Shown piece after piece: positions 8,735-18,753 of a stretch of DNA of 64,000 nucleotides. The notes under the pieces were generated by a model. It made no database searches and had not been told where the DNA came from. It saw only the letters and a list, made by a program, of their open reading frames with translations. Position 1 is the first letter of the stretch. Every line of letters begins with the position of its first letter. The stretch spans positions 76,751 to 140,750 of the forward strand of contig NZ_JBHUEJ010000027.1 in NCBI RefSeq assembly GCF_042680565.1, read 5' to 3'. The DNA comes from Ottowia flava (lineage in GTDB: Bacteria > Pseudomonadota > Gammaproteobacteria > Burkholderiales > Burkholderiaceae_C). Both the position numbers and the translations under genes were made by a program.

Positions 8735-9615
8735 GGCTGGGCTCCCTTGGTCGCGGCGGCCGCCTGGGTGTTGGGTTTGGCCTTGGGTTTGCGCAGGCTT
8801 TCCACGATGCCGGCCAGGCCACCCGGTGCAAAGCGCATCATCAGGAACAGCAGGCCGCCGTAGACCAGCAGCTTGTAGTCGCCAATGAACTGGAACCAAC
8901 CCGGCAGCGCGGTCAGCACCGCAGCGGCCACGGCAACCCAGAACACCGAGCCGATGCCCCCCACCACCACCATCGACAGCACGGTGATCGATTCGACAAA
9001 GCCGAAGCTGTCCGGCCCCACAAACTTGATCTGCTGCGAATACAGCGCACCAGCCAGGCCGGCCAGCGCGGTGCCGATGGCGAACGCGGCCAGCTTGTAG
9101 CGCGGCACGTCAATGCCCAGCACGCGCATGGTGTCCTCGTCTTCGGCAATGCCGCCGAAGACGCGGCCCATCCAGGTGCGGCGGATGAACACGCACAGCG
9201 CGGCGGTCAGCGCGGCCAGCACCACGCACAGCAGCATGAAGCCGACGTCGCCCAAGCCGGAATCGGGGAAACCGGCGATGCCCATTTCACCGCCCATCCA
9301 TTCCTGCTGGCGCACCACGCCAATGAACAGAAAGCCGACGCCCATGGTGGTGACCGCAAGAAAATCGGCGCGCACGCGCAGCGACGCCAGGCCAACGATC
9401 ACGCCGAGGGTGGCCGCCAGCAGGATCGACACCGGCAGCGTGGCCAGGAAAGGCCAGCCTGCCTGCGTCAGCATGGCGGAGCTGTAGGCGCCGACGCCCA
9501 GGAAGGCGGCGTGGCCCAGGCTGATCTGGCCGCAAAAGCCGGTGATCAGGTTCAGCGACAGCGCAAACAGCACGCTGATCGCGATGGTGGTGAGCAGGGA
9601 GATTTCGTAGTCCAT
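8731..9615 (-). CDS. livM: LIV-type ABC transporter permease (LivM-like)
   Basis: A 294-aa inner-membrane permease. It shows the EAA-like LivM signatures LITGFCGQISLGHAAFLGVGAY near residue 25 and GGIGSVFWVAVAAAVL near residue 220, with about eight to ten hydrophobic segments. The final 15 residues are a Lys/Ala-rich cytosolic tail. It overlaps livG by 4 nt and follows livH by 18 nt. Forms the heterodimeric channel with LivH. Confidence 0.92.
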   Translation of the reverse strand: MDYEISLLTTIAISVLFALSLNLITGFCGQISLGHAAFLGVGAYSSAMLTQAGWPFLATLPVSILLAATLGVIVGLASLRVRADFLAVTTMGVGFLFIGVVRQQEWMGGEMGIAGFPDSGLGDVGFMLLCVVLAALTAALCVFIRRTWMGRVFGGIAEDEDTMRVLGIDVPRYKLAAFAIGTALAGLAGALYSQQIKFVGPDSFGFVESITVLSMVVVGGIGSVFWVAVAAAVLTALPGWFQFIGDYKLLVYGGLLFLMMRFAPGGLAGIVESLRKPKAKPNTQAAAATKGAQP

Positions 9616-9633
9616 GGCAATCCGTCTCCGGGC

Positions 9634-10494
9634 TCAGCGCCGTGCAAAGAGGCCCTGCGGCCGCAGCATCAGCACCAGAATCAGGAAGGCGAACGCGATC
9701 GCGTTGCGGTCCATCACCTTGCCCAGGTAAGTGGTGCCGAAGGATTCGATCAAGCCCAGCACCAAAGCTGCCATCAAGGTGCCGCGCACCGACCCCAAAC
9801 CGCCCAGCACGATGATGGCCAGAGCCTTGTACGCCGGCACACTGCCCATCGTCGGCTCCACCAGGTTGTTCAGGATGGCGACCCACACGCCGGCAAAGCC
9901 TGCCAGTGCCGAGCCCACCAGAAAGTTCAGGTCGCGCACCGTGTTCAGGCGAATGCCGAAGGATTCGGCCATCTGCGGGTCCGACACCGTGGCCTGGCAG
10001 GCGATGCCGATGCGCGTGCGCGTCTGCAACCAGCCCAGCAGGCCGATGATCAGCGCGCTGAACACGATCACGGCCAGCTCGGCCTGTTTGAACACCAGGC
10101 CGCCAATGGCCAGTTGCCCTTGCAGCGGTTGGTTGGTGAACGTCAGTCCCGAAGCGCCAAAGACGATGCGGAAGATCTCTTCACACGCGATGTACAGGCC
10201 GATCGAGGCGATCAAGGCCACGTAAGGCGGCCGGTCCAGCAAGGGCTTGTAGGCCAGGCGGAACATGGCCACGCCGCCGATGCTGGCGCCCAGCATGGCG
10301 GCCGCAAAAGCCATGAGCAGGCTGCCGGTGGCGTTGTGAACCACCACGCCGAGGTAGGCGCCCAGCGTGAACAGGCCGGCATGCGCCACGTGCAGAATGC
10401 GCAGCAGGCCGTAGACCAGCGTCAGACCGAGCGCAATGAGCGCGTAGATGCTGCCCTGGACCAGGCTTTGCGCGAGGAGTTCGAGGAACAGCAT
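9634..10494 (-). CDS. livH: LIV-type ABC transporter permease (LivH-like)
   Basis: A 286-aa inner-membrane permease of the LivH type: N-terminal LVQGSIYALIALGLTLVYG, IHLAHAG-equivalent ILHVAHAGLFTLGAY, and VLGGLGSVRGTLMAALVLGL near the C-terminus. Roughly eight membrane segments. It follows the substrate-binding protein gene by 38 nt and precedes livM. Its partner is LivM. Confidence 0.92.
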   Translation of the reverse strand: MLFLELLAQSLVQGSIYALIALGLTLVYGLLRILHVAHAGLFTLGAYLGVVVHNATGSLLMAFAAAMLGASIGGVAMFRLAYKPLLDRPPYVALIASIGLYIACEEIFRIVFGASGLTFTNQPLQGQLAIGGLVFKQAELAVIVFSALIIGLLGWLQTRTRIGIACQATVSDPQMAESFGIRLNTVRDLNFLVGSALAGFAGVWVAILNNLVEPTMGSVPAYKALAIIVLGGLGSVRGTLMAALVLGLIESFGTTYLGKVMDRNAIAFAFLILVLMLRPQGLFARR

Positions 10495-10532
10495 GAGCGC
10501 TCCGTGCGACGGTCAGTCAGGCCGCGCCGGAC

Positions 10533-11690
10533 TTACTTGCTCTCTTTGGACGGCGGCGCCAGCAGCACCGGGTCGGAGATCACGGAGTGGCGGTGGAACG
10601 CCTTGTTCTTGACCACCTGCACCTGCACATCTTTCTTGACCTCGTGCAGGTCATTGAAGTTCAGGTCGCCGATCGGCGTGTCGAACTTGCCGGCCGCCAT
10701 GGCGTCGCGCAGCGCAGCGCCGCCCTTGCCACCGGTCTTGCGCAGTCCATCAAGCAGCACCGTCACCGCCGTGTACGTGGACGCTGCCACCATGTCGGCG
10801 CCTTCCTTGGTGGCGTCGCGGTAGGCGCTCAGGAAGGCCTTGGTCGCGGGGCGCTCGGAGTCGCGGTCCAGCGAGGTGGTGACCAGCACCCCTTCAGAGG
10901 CAGCGCCGGCGATCTCCATGAACTTCTCGGAGTCGTAGCCTTCCTGGCCAATGATCGGCGCGGTGATGCCGGCGGCGCGCAGCTGCGCCACCAGCGGGCC
11001 AGCGGTGTAGTAGTAACCGCTGGCGTAGATCACTTCGGGGGTCTGCGACTTGACCTTGGCCACCAGCGGACCGAACTGGCGGTCCTGCAGGCTGTACTCG
11101 TGCTCGCCCACGATGTCCAGGTTGAACTTGGGTGCGCCTTCCTTGAAGCCCGCCGCCAGCGACTGGCCGAAGTCGTTCTTCACCGTGATCAGCGCAACTT
11201 TTTTCTTGCCCAGCTCGTTCACCAGCTTGGCGCCGGCGCGCCCTTGCACTTCACCCATGGCGGACACGCGGAACATGTAGTCGCCCACACGGGTGATGTC
11301 CGGGTGGATGGCGTAGGCCGTCACGTAAGGCACCTTGGCGTTTTGGAACACGCCGGCCGACGCGCGCGTCGATGCCGAGTACGAGCCCGACACGCCACCC
11401 ACCACCTTGTCGCGCTGGATCAGTTTGGTGGCGGCGGGCACGGCTTCCTTGGGCGACGCCTGGTCGTCGTACACCACCAGCTCAACCTTCTCGCCGTTGA
11501 TGCCGCCCTTGGCGTTGGCTTGGGCCACGGCCAGCTTGGCGCCTTCGTGGGCCGACTTGCCATCCGCGGCGGCAAAGCCGGTCAGCGGGACCATCAAGCC
11601 GATCTTGATGTCGGCAAAGGCGGATGGGGCGGTTGCGGTCAACAGCAACGCAGCGGCGGCGCTCAGGACGGGACGGGTGAAGCGGGGCAT
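10533..11690 (-). CDS. livJ: LIV-type ABC transporter periplasmic substrate-binding protein
   Basis: A 385-aa periplasmic-binding protein with a Sec signal peptide (PRFTRPVLSAAAALLLTA, cleavage likely after AFA at about residue 26). The mature part begins DIKIGLMVPLTGFAAADGKS and contains ELVVYDDQASPKEAVPAATK and VGGVSGSYSAST, typical of the type I fold used for Leu/Ile/Val and related ligands. It is the first gene of the ten-gene leftward operon, reading away from hutC across a region with two palindromic operators. Ligand inferred as histidine or urocanate from the operon. The livJ symbol denotes family, not proven specificity. Confidence 0.9.
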   Translation of the reverse strand: MPRFTRPVLSAAAALLLTATAPSAFADIKIGLMVPLTGFAAADGKSAHEGAKLAVAQANAKGGINGEKVELVVYDDQASPKEAVPAATKLIQRDKVVGGVSGSYSASTRASAGVFQNAKVPYVTAYAIHPDITRVGDYMFRVSAMGEVQGRAGAKLVNELGKKKVALITVKNDFGQSLAAGFKEGAPKFNLDIVGEHEYSLQDRQFGPLVAKVKSQTPEVIYASGYYYTAGPLVAQLRAAGITAPIIGQEGYDSEKFMEIAGAASEGVLVTTSLDRDSERPATKAFLSAYRDATKEGADMVAASTYTAVTVLLDGLRKTGGKGGAALRDAMAAGKFDTPIGDLNFNDLHEVKKDVQVQVVKNKAFHRHSVISDPVLLAPPSKESK

Positions 11691-11762
11691 ATCGAGTCTC
11701 CTGCGAGGTTGGGGAGCGAGCTCAGCGGGACTTCTTGGGCTCGGTTGGTGATGGAACTTGAA

Positions 11763-11790
11763 TGTACATGTCTAGACAAGTGGAGTGCAA
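11763..11790 (-). promoter_or_regulatory. Candidate livJ/hut operon promoter with HutC-type operator
   Basis: Reading leftward, TTGCAC (11785-11790) and TGTACA (11763-11768) form possible -35 and -10 boxes separated by 16 nt. The palindrome TGTCTAGACA (11769-11778) lies in that spacer. The same core recurs before hutC. GntR/HutC proteins bind dyads of this kind, so repression in the absence of urocanate is the expected logic. Box assignment is by eye. Confidence 0.55.
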
Positions 11791-11828
11791 GACATTTAAT
11801 TCGGGGTTTTCCCTGGAAGAATTCGATC

Positions 11829-11856
11829 TTGACTAGGGTTGTCTAGACAATAATCC
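11829..11856 (+). promoter_or_regulatory. Candidate hutC promoter with HutC-type operator
   Basis: Reading rightward, TTGACT and TAATCC are spaced about 16 nt apart, and the spacer contains the perfect 12-bp palindrome TTGTCTAGACAA (11839-11850). The site is about 23 nt before the hutC ATG, consistent with autoregulation. It shares the TGTCTAGACA core with the site at 11769-11778, so one repressor probably controls both directions. Confidence 0.55.
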
Positions 11857-11872
11857 GACTACGCTCAGGGCA

Positions 11873-12610
11873 ATGAATTCCGGAAAATCCACCGCAACCT
11901 ACCTGCGCATCAAGGACCACCTGCAGGACGGCCTGGCCGTCGGGCGTTGGCCGCCGGGGGCACAAATGCCGTCAGAAGCCGAGCTGGTCGCGCAGTTCGG
12001 CGCCAGCCGCATGACCGTCGGGCGCGCGGTGCGCGAGCTGCAGGCCGAAGGCTTTGTGGAACGGGTGCAAGGCGTCGGCACCTTTGCCGCGCAGCCCTAT
12101 CGCGCCTCGTCCACGCTGACGATCCGCGACATTCACACCGAGATCAGCGAGCGCGGGCGCCGGCACGCGGCGCGCGTTAAGCTGGTGCGCGAGGAGCCCT
12201 TGCCCGCGCGCGTAGCGCCGCAACTGGGGTTACCCGCCGGTGCGCGCGTCTTCCACTCGGTGATCGTTCACTTCGAGGATGAGGTCGCCCTGCTGTGCGA
12301 GGACCGTTGGGTCAACCCCGAGGTGGTGCCCAACTATCTAGATGTGGACCTGGCCAAAAAAACCCCCACCGAATACCTGCTGGAGGTCGCCCCGCTGTGG
12401 AAGGCCAATTACTCCATCGAAGCCAGCCACCCCACGCGTGCCGAAGCGCGCTGGCTCGGCATTCCGGCCGACGCGCCATGCCTGGTGATCCAGCGACGGA
12501 CTGAGAGCAAGGGCGCGCCTGTGACGTCGGTGCGCATGGTGTACCCGGGGTCGCGCCACGCACTGGAAGGCGCCTTCAGCGCCGACGCGTCGGAGCGCCG
12601 CGGGCGCTGA
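11873..12610 (+). CDS. hutC: GntR-family repressor of histidine utilisation
   Basis: HutC (245 aa) has an N-terminal GntR winged helix (residues ~8-75: PPGAQMPSEAELVAQFGASR, MTVGRAVRELQAEGFVERVQ) and a C-terminal UTRA effector-binding domain (about 95-235), giving the HutC subfamily architecture. In studied relatives urocanate is the inducer. It is divergent from livJ and convergent with hutH (24 nt apart). Two matching palindromes in the 182-nt livJ-hutC region are the likely binding sites. Confidence 0.92.
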   Translation: MNSGKSTATYLRIKDHLQDGLAVGRWPPGAQMPSEAELVAQFGASRMTVGRAVRELQAEGFVERVQGVGTFAAQPYRASSTLTIRDIHTEISERGRRHAARVKLVREEPLPARVAPQLGLPAGARVFHSVIVHFEDEVALLCEDRWVNPEVVPNYLDVDLAKKTPTEYLLEVAPLWKANYSIEASHPTRAEARWLGIPADAPCLVIQRRTESKGAPVTSVRMVYPGSRHALEGAFSADASERRGR

Positions 12611-12634
12611 TGCGGCGCCGCGGCCGGGCTTGAT

Positions 12635-14194
12635 TCAGGCAGACAGGGCGGCCGCACTCGGCAGGATCGCGTGCAGCGCCTCGCCGTGCGGCAGCAGCGC
12701 CCAGACGCGCATGTGCTCCACATCCGTCGCCAGGTAGCGGTCCTGTTCGACAAACGCCACCTGCTGGCGGATGGCGGCAATCTCCGTTTCGACCAACGGG
12801 GCCGAGCGCAGTGACTGCGGCGAGCGCTTGAGCTCGATGCCCTGGCAAGCGGCCATGGCCTCGATGCCCACCATCACCGCCGCGTTGTTGACCATCTCGC
12901 CCAGACGGCGCGCGCCGTAGGTCGCCATGGACACATGGTCTTCCTGGTTGGCCGATGTGGGCAGGCTGGTCACGCTGCTGGGGGTTGCCAGGCATTGGTT
13001 CTCCGCCGCCAGCGCCGCCGCGGTGACTTGCGCGATCATGAAGCCGGAGTTCAACCCGCCGTCGCGCACCAGGAAGGGCGGCAGCCCCGACAGGGTCGAA
13101 TCCAGCATGAGCGCCAGGCGCCGCTCGGACATGGCGCCGATTTCGGCCACCGCCAACGCGATGATGTCCGCGGCAAAGGCCACCGGCTCGGCGTGGAAGT
13201 TGCCGCCGGAGATGACCTCTCCCGTGTCGGTGAACACCAGCGGGTTGTCTGACGCTGCATTCGCTTCGATGCTGAGCGTGCGCGCGGCGTAGTGCAGGTT
13301 GTCCAGGCACGCGCCCATTACCTGGGGTATGCAGCGGATCGAATACGGGTCTTGCACGCGCCCGCAATCGGCGTGGCCCAGCACGATGGCGCTGCCAGCC
13401 AGCAGCGTGCGCATGGCGCCGGCCACAGCCACCTGGCCCGACTGCCCGCGCGCCGCGTGAATGCGCGCGTCAAACGGTTTGACCGATCCCTGAATGGCTT
13501 CCAGCGACAGGGCGCCCGCGAGCAGCGCGGCTGCAAAGACGTTTTCGGCGCCGAACAGGCCGGCCAGCGCCAGCGCCGTCGACACCTGTGTGCCGTTCAG
13601 CAGCGCCAAGCCCTCTTTGGGGCCGAGCACGAAGGGCTCCAGCCCGATTGAGCGCATCGCTTGCGCACCGCTGACGACGCTGCCATCGGCCAGCGTCGCC
13701 TCGCCTTCGCCGATCAGCACGCAGGCCAGGTGCGCCAGCGGCGCCAGATCGCCCGACGCGCCGACCGAGCCTTTGGCCGGAATCTGCGGCGTGACGCCGG
13801 CATTCGCCAACGCCAGCAAGGCCGCCGCCAGCGCGGGCCGCACGCCGGAATGGCCGCGCGCCAGGCTGATCGCCTTGGTCGCCAGCACCAGGCGCACCAC
13901 GGCGGGTTTCAGCGCCTCACCCGTGCCCACGCTGTGCGACAGCACCAGGTTGCGCTGCAACTCGGCCAGGTGGGTTGGCCCGATCTTGGTGCTGGCCAGC
14001 TTGCCAAAGCCGGTGTTGATGCCGTAGACCACCTGGTCGCGCGCCACGATGTCGCTCACCACCGCCTGGGCCGCCTGCATCGCGCCTTGCGAGTCATCGG
14101 CCAGTGCCAGCGTCACGCCGCCTTCATAGATGCGGCGCAGCGTCGGCAGGGTGACAGAGCCGGGTTGCAGGATCAGGTGCGGGGGTGTGGTCAT
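12635..14194 (-). CDS. hutH: Histidine ammonia-lyase
   Basis: HutH (519 aa) deaminates histidine to trans-urocanate. The MIO cofactor triad Ala146-Ser147-Gly148 is visible in GSVGASGDLAPLAHL. Other signatures are VVYGINTGFGKLAST and LLNGTQVSTALAL, plus QDPYSIRCIPQVMGA and SANQEDHVSMATYGARRL near the C-terminus. Length is normal. It is separated from the other enzymes by hutC and the transporter operon, on the same strand as them but with its own upstream region (14195-14392), so it must be transcribed separately. No HutC-like palindrome is obvious before it. Confidence 0.96.
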   Translation of the reverse strand: MTTPPHLILQPGSVTLPTLRRIYEGGVTLALADDSQGAMQAAQAVVSDIVARDQVVYGINTGFGKLASTKIGPTHLAELQRNLVLSHSVGTGEALKPAVVRLVLATKAISLARGHSGVRPALAAALLALANAGVTPQIPAKGSVGASGDLAPLAHLACVLIGEGEATLADGSVVSGAQAMRSIGLEPFVLGPKEGLALLNGTQVSTALALAGLFGAENVFAAALLAGALSLEAIQGSVKPFDARIHAARGQSGQVAVAGAMRTLLAGSAIVLGHADCGRVQDPYSIRCIPQVMGACLDNLHYAARTLSIEANAASDNPLVFTDTGEVISGGNFHAEPVAFAADIIALAVAEIGAMSERRLALMLDSTLSGLPPFLVRDGGLNSGFMIAQVTAAALAAENQCLATPSSVTSLPTSANQEDHVSMATYGARRLGEMVNNAAVMVGIEAMAACQGIELKRSPQSLRSAPLVETEIAAIRQQVAFVEQDRYLATDVEHMRVWALLPHGEALHAILPSAAALSA

Positions 14195-14401
14195 GGCGGC
14201 GTCCGGTTGGGCTGAGAGCGGGCGAAGTTAGCACGATCTCCCTGCGCTGGCGATGCCGATCAACCCGCGGCGAGACGCGGCGCAGGCCCAGTCGTCACCG
14301 GGACCGAGCGGGCGTGCCAGGCGCCGCGCCCACCTTGCGCGACAATCCCCGGTTGGGCACGCTGCCCGTCTGTTTGTCTGCCCTCCGTCCTGTTGTTGCC
14401 T

Positions 14402-16411
<2,010 letters not shown>

Positions 16412-16518
16412 AGGCCGGGCGCCGCAGCGCCGAGCGGTGCACCGGTGGACGTTGGCCATGGCTAGCCACGCGAGCGATTGCGACAGGTCGTAACGATTTG
16501 AGCCTGGAGCTAGTAGCG

Positions 16519-16548
16519 TTCCCAATGGGAACCTTCCCAGCTAGCTCG
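16519..16548 (+). promoter_or_regulatory. TTCCC tandem/palindromic element upstream of the 454-aa effector candidate
   Basis: Two 15-nt units begin with TTCCC at 16519 and 16534. The first contains GTTCCC-AAT-GGGAAC, a perfect dyad, and TGGGAA-CC-TTCCCA forms a second overlapping dyad. A near copy in the same 15-nt register lies before the lipase gene at 18619-18648. It is 86 nt upstream of the ATG. No other explanation for a shared sequence is visible, so I read it as a common operator. Confidence 0.55.
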
Positions 16549-16604
16549 TTGGCGCTTCGGGCCGTAGCCTTGCTGTCATCTGTTTGACATAAAAGAGGTT
16601 TTCC

Positions 16605-17969
16605 ATGTCCGACGTCGCCGCCGTCACGAACAATATCCAGCAACGCACCCACGACGATGGTTTCCTCTGGCTGAGCCGCAATGGCAACCTGAAGGAAACG
16701 GTCAAGGATTTCAAAGGCTTGACCACCGACGAGCGCAACCAAGTCGTGGAAGGCCTGACGGATGCCGATCTGCAGGAACTGGCCGACGACGTCAATGCCA
16801 ACGGCGTCGGCGGCGCCAATGGCCTGTCGGCCGACGAGAAGCGAGACCTGTTCAATACCCTGGCCGACGGACTGGACGGCGCGCAAGTGGGTCGCCTCGC
16901 GAAGGCCTTTGACGACCGCGATGACGTCATGGCTTTGGGTCAGGCCGTGGCGCAGCACGCCGATTCGGAAACCAAGGTCGACTTCATCAAGGAGATGGCG
17001 CCGCGCACGCAGGACAAGGATCAGGACAGTGGGATCATGGTCGGCGGCTCGTGGAGCGAGAAGGGCGACAAGGAGGCCGAAGCCATCCTCGACGTGCTCA
17101 GCAGCATGGGCAACGATCCGGACGGGTTCAACAAGGCAGTGGGTACGCTGGACGAAACCACTTTGCATGCGGTGGCCGAGGCGGGCATCAACCAGCATGC
17201 CACCTATGGCGAAGCCAGCGTCAGCGTATCGCATGACCCCAAGCAGCTGACCGCTCTGCTGGACGCAGCAGCCAAGAGCAGTGACCCCGCCGTGAAAGCC
17301 CGCGTGTTTGACGCTGGCGCATCTGCCTTGCAGAGCATGCGGGACAACACGAAGTTTCCCGTGGTAAGCGTCGGCACCGACGATGCGGCCAAGCAGGTCA
17401 CCGGCAAGTTGACCACGCTGCTGAACAGCGACGTGCGCGGCATCACGCACGAATTGAACCAGCATGACCAGTATGGCAAGGGCTTGTCGACCTACACCTC
17501 GGAAGTCTTGCGTGCGGGTGAAAGCGGTCAGAAAATCCTGGGTGAGCAGCTGGCGCAACTGCAGGGCGCAGGCACCGGCCTGTCGCCCATCGAGTTCATG
17601 GAACAGACCGCCAATGGCTCGACCGGAAAGGACTACTACCAAAATGCCGAATCCCTGGGCTACTTCACCGGCGCCATGCGCAATGGCCTGGAGGCGCAGA
17701 ACGCTGATGCGACCGCGAATGGAACCATGATCAAGGGTATCTTCGGCGCCGCCATTGGTGCGCTGTCGCTCGGCCGGGCCGGCGGCAGCGCCACCTTGCT
17801 CACGAACACGATGGTGGACGCTGTGGTCTCCAGCGCCAATGGCGACCGCACCAAGCTTGGCCAGGCACTGCAGGACTTGGCGGTCCCGGTCGATGCCAAC
17901 GGCGAGCGTTATCAGGGCCCGGCCACTTCCATCTTCGACAGCACGCTTGCCCGCGTGCGCGCCGGTTGA
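16605..17969 (+). CDS. Uncharacterised all-helical protein, candidate antibacterial effector
   Basis: A 454-aa protein I do not recognise. No signal peptide. Residues 1-140 contain helical repeats with the pattern L-T-x-DE...GL...L..LADD (FKGLTTDERNQVVEGL; GLSADEKRDLFNTL), rich in Asp/Glu. A second repetitive part follows around 150-310 (LLDAAAKSSDPAVKARVF). Residues ~373-405 form a Gly/Ala-rich hydrophobic stretch (GIFGAAIGALSLGRAGGSA) that could insert in a membrane. Its stop overlaps the ATG of a small lipoprotein gene (TGATG), the arrangement expected for a toxin and a periplasmic immunity protein. Start supported by AGAGG 8 nt upstream. Effector role is inference from context. Confidence 0.7.
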   Translation: MSDVAAVTNNIQQRTHDDGFLWLSRNGNLKETVKDFKGLTTDERNQVVEGLTDADLQELADDVNANGVGGANGLSADEKRDLFNTLADGLDGAQVGRLAKAFDDRDDVMALGQAVAQHADSETKVDFIKEMAPRTQDKDQDSGIMVGGSWSEKGDKEAEAILDVLSSMGNDPDGFNKAVGTLDETTLHAVAEAGINQHATYGEASVSVSHDPKQLTALLDAAAKSSDPAVKARVFDAGASALQSMRDNTKFPVVSVGTDDAAKQVTGKLTTLLNSDVRGITHELNQHDQYGKGLSTYTSEVLRAGESGQKILGEQLAQLQGAGTGLSPIEFMEQTANGSTGKDYYQNAESLGYFTGAMRNGLEAQNADATANGTMIKGIFGAAIGALSLGRAGGSATLLTNTMVDAVVSSANGDRTKLGQALQDLAVPVDANGERYQGPATSIFDSTLARVRAG

Positions 17970-18463
17970 TGTCAAGGCTGTCGGCGACATGCCGCCCCGC
18001 GTGGGCGGCTGCGCTGCTGGCAGGCGCGATGGTGCTTTTGGCGGGTTGTGGCGACTGCGCCGCGGATAGCGACCGCGTGCTCAGCGACACGCTTGAACAC
18101 CTGGCCGCAGGCACGCGCCCCTTTTCACACACCGGGACCGGGAGTCTGGGCTTTGACGGCGCCATCGTGCGACTCAAGGAGCTGGACCGCGGCAAATCCG
18201 CGCGCTATTGCGGCAATCGCTTTGCTGCCGAGCCCGGTTTGTCGGATGCGGCCATCGTGGCGGACCTGAGCCGCCAACTCGGTGCTGGCTGGGGCGCGGT
18301 GCAGGAAGTGCCCGCCACTCAAACCTCAGTCAAGATCTACCGCTGGCAGAGCGATTGCTCCAAGCGCTTCTATGCTGTGATGGCGCATGGCGCACGGATA
18401 CACGGCCCGGACGGCCAAGCGTTTCGGCCGCTGGTGACGATGTACCCGTGCGGCGGCGCCTGA
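17969..18463 (+). CDS. Small lipoprotein, candidate immunity protein
   Basis: A 164-aa protein with a lipoprotein signal peptide: positively charged start, hydrophobic AAALLAGAMVLLAGC with lipobox LAGC (Cys near residue 30). The mature part has several further cysteines (GDC, YCGN, SDCSK, YPCGG), suggesting periplasmic disulfides. No known domain recognised. Its ATG overlaps the previous stop (TGATG), so translation is coupled; a TTG one codon earlier is also in frame. Size, export and coupling fit an immunity protein for the 454-aa neighbour, but nothing proves this. Confidence 0.7.
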   Translation: MSRLSATCRPAWAAALLAGAMVLLAGCGDCAADSDRVLSDTLEHLAAGTRPFSHTGTGSLGFDGAIVRLKELDRGKSARYCGNRFAAEPGLSDAAIVADLSRQLGAGWGAVQEVPATQTSVKIYRWQSDCSKRFYAVMAHGARIHGPDGQAFRPLVTMYPCGGA

Positions 18464-18501
18464 GCCGAGGTTGACGCGGCGACGGCGACGCAGTTCGCGG
18501 A

Positions 18502-18560
18502 TTGCTATAAATGTGGTAGCTTTTTGCGCAATGTGGGTTGGCACCGGCGCCCGAATCTTG
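18502..18560 (+). repeat. Dispersed ~65-bp repeat, copy 3 (partial)
   Basis: TTGCTAT, TAGCT and GCGCA are clear; the right half (GGCGCC...TCTTG) is diverged. It lies in the 290-nt gap between the candidate immunity lipoprotein and the lipase gene, upstream of the TTCCC element. Confidence 0.55.
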
Positions 18561-18618
18561 TGCGTCGACACGTTGCTTGGGCTGCGCATAGGTGCGCTCT
18601 GGGGCTGGATAGGTAGTC

Positions 18619-18648
18619 TTCCCGATGGCAACCTCCCCAATGGGCAAG
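18619..18648 (+). promoter_or_regulatory. TTCCC tandem element upstream of the lipase effector candidate
   Basis: Units TTCCCGATGGCAACC (18619) and TCCCCAATGGGCAAG (18634) repeat with a 15-nt period and match the element at 16519 over about 21 positions with four differences. The second unit keeps the CCCAATGGG dyad core. It is 135 nt before the ATG of the lipase gene. Together the two copies suggest shared control of both candidate effectors. Confidence 0.55.
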
Positions 18649-18753
18649 CGGCCTCGCCGTGCCTAGACTGCGGGGTATGACGCTGTGGTGACATGGCGGT
18701 TTCCTTCTCACGTTGCGCCGCACCGGCAAGCGGCCCACCAAGGGGGCAGATTC

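Noticed and set aside
16519..16548. TTCCC element as a plant-inducible (PIP) box or sigma-54 site
   Set aside because: PIP boxes are TTCGB-N15-TTCGB and sigma-54 sites need GG-N10-GC in a TGGCAC/TTGC context; neither fits.
18685..18753. Longer start for the lipase gene
   Set aside because: The extra 23 residues have no homologous pattern, whereas 18754 has a good purine-rich ribosome site.
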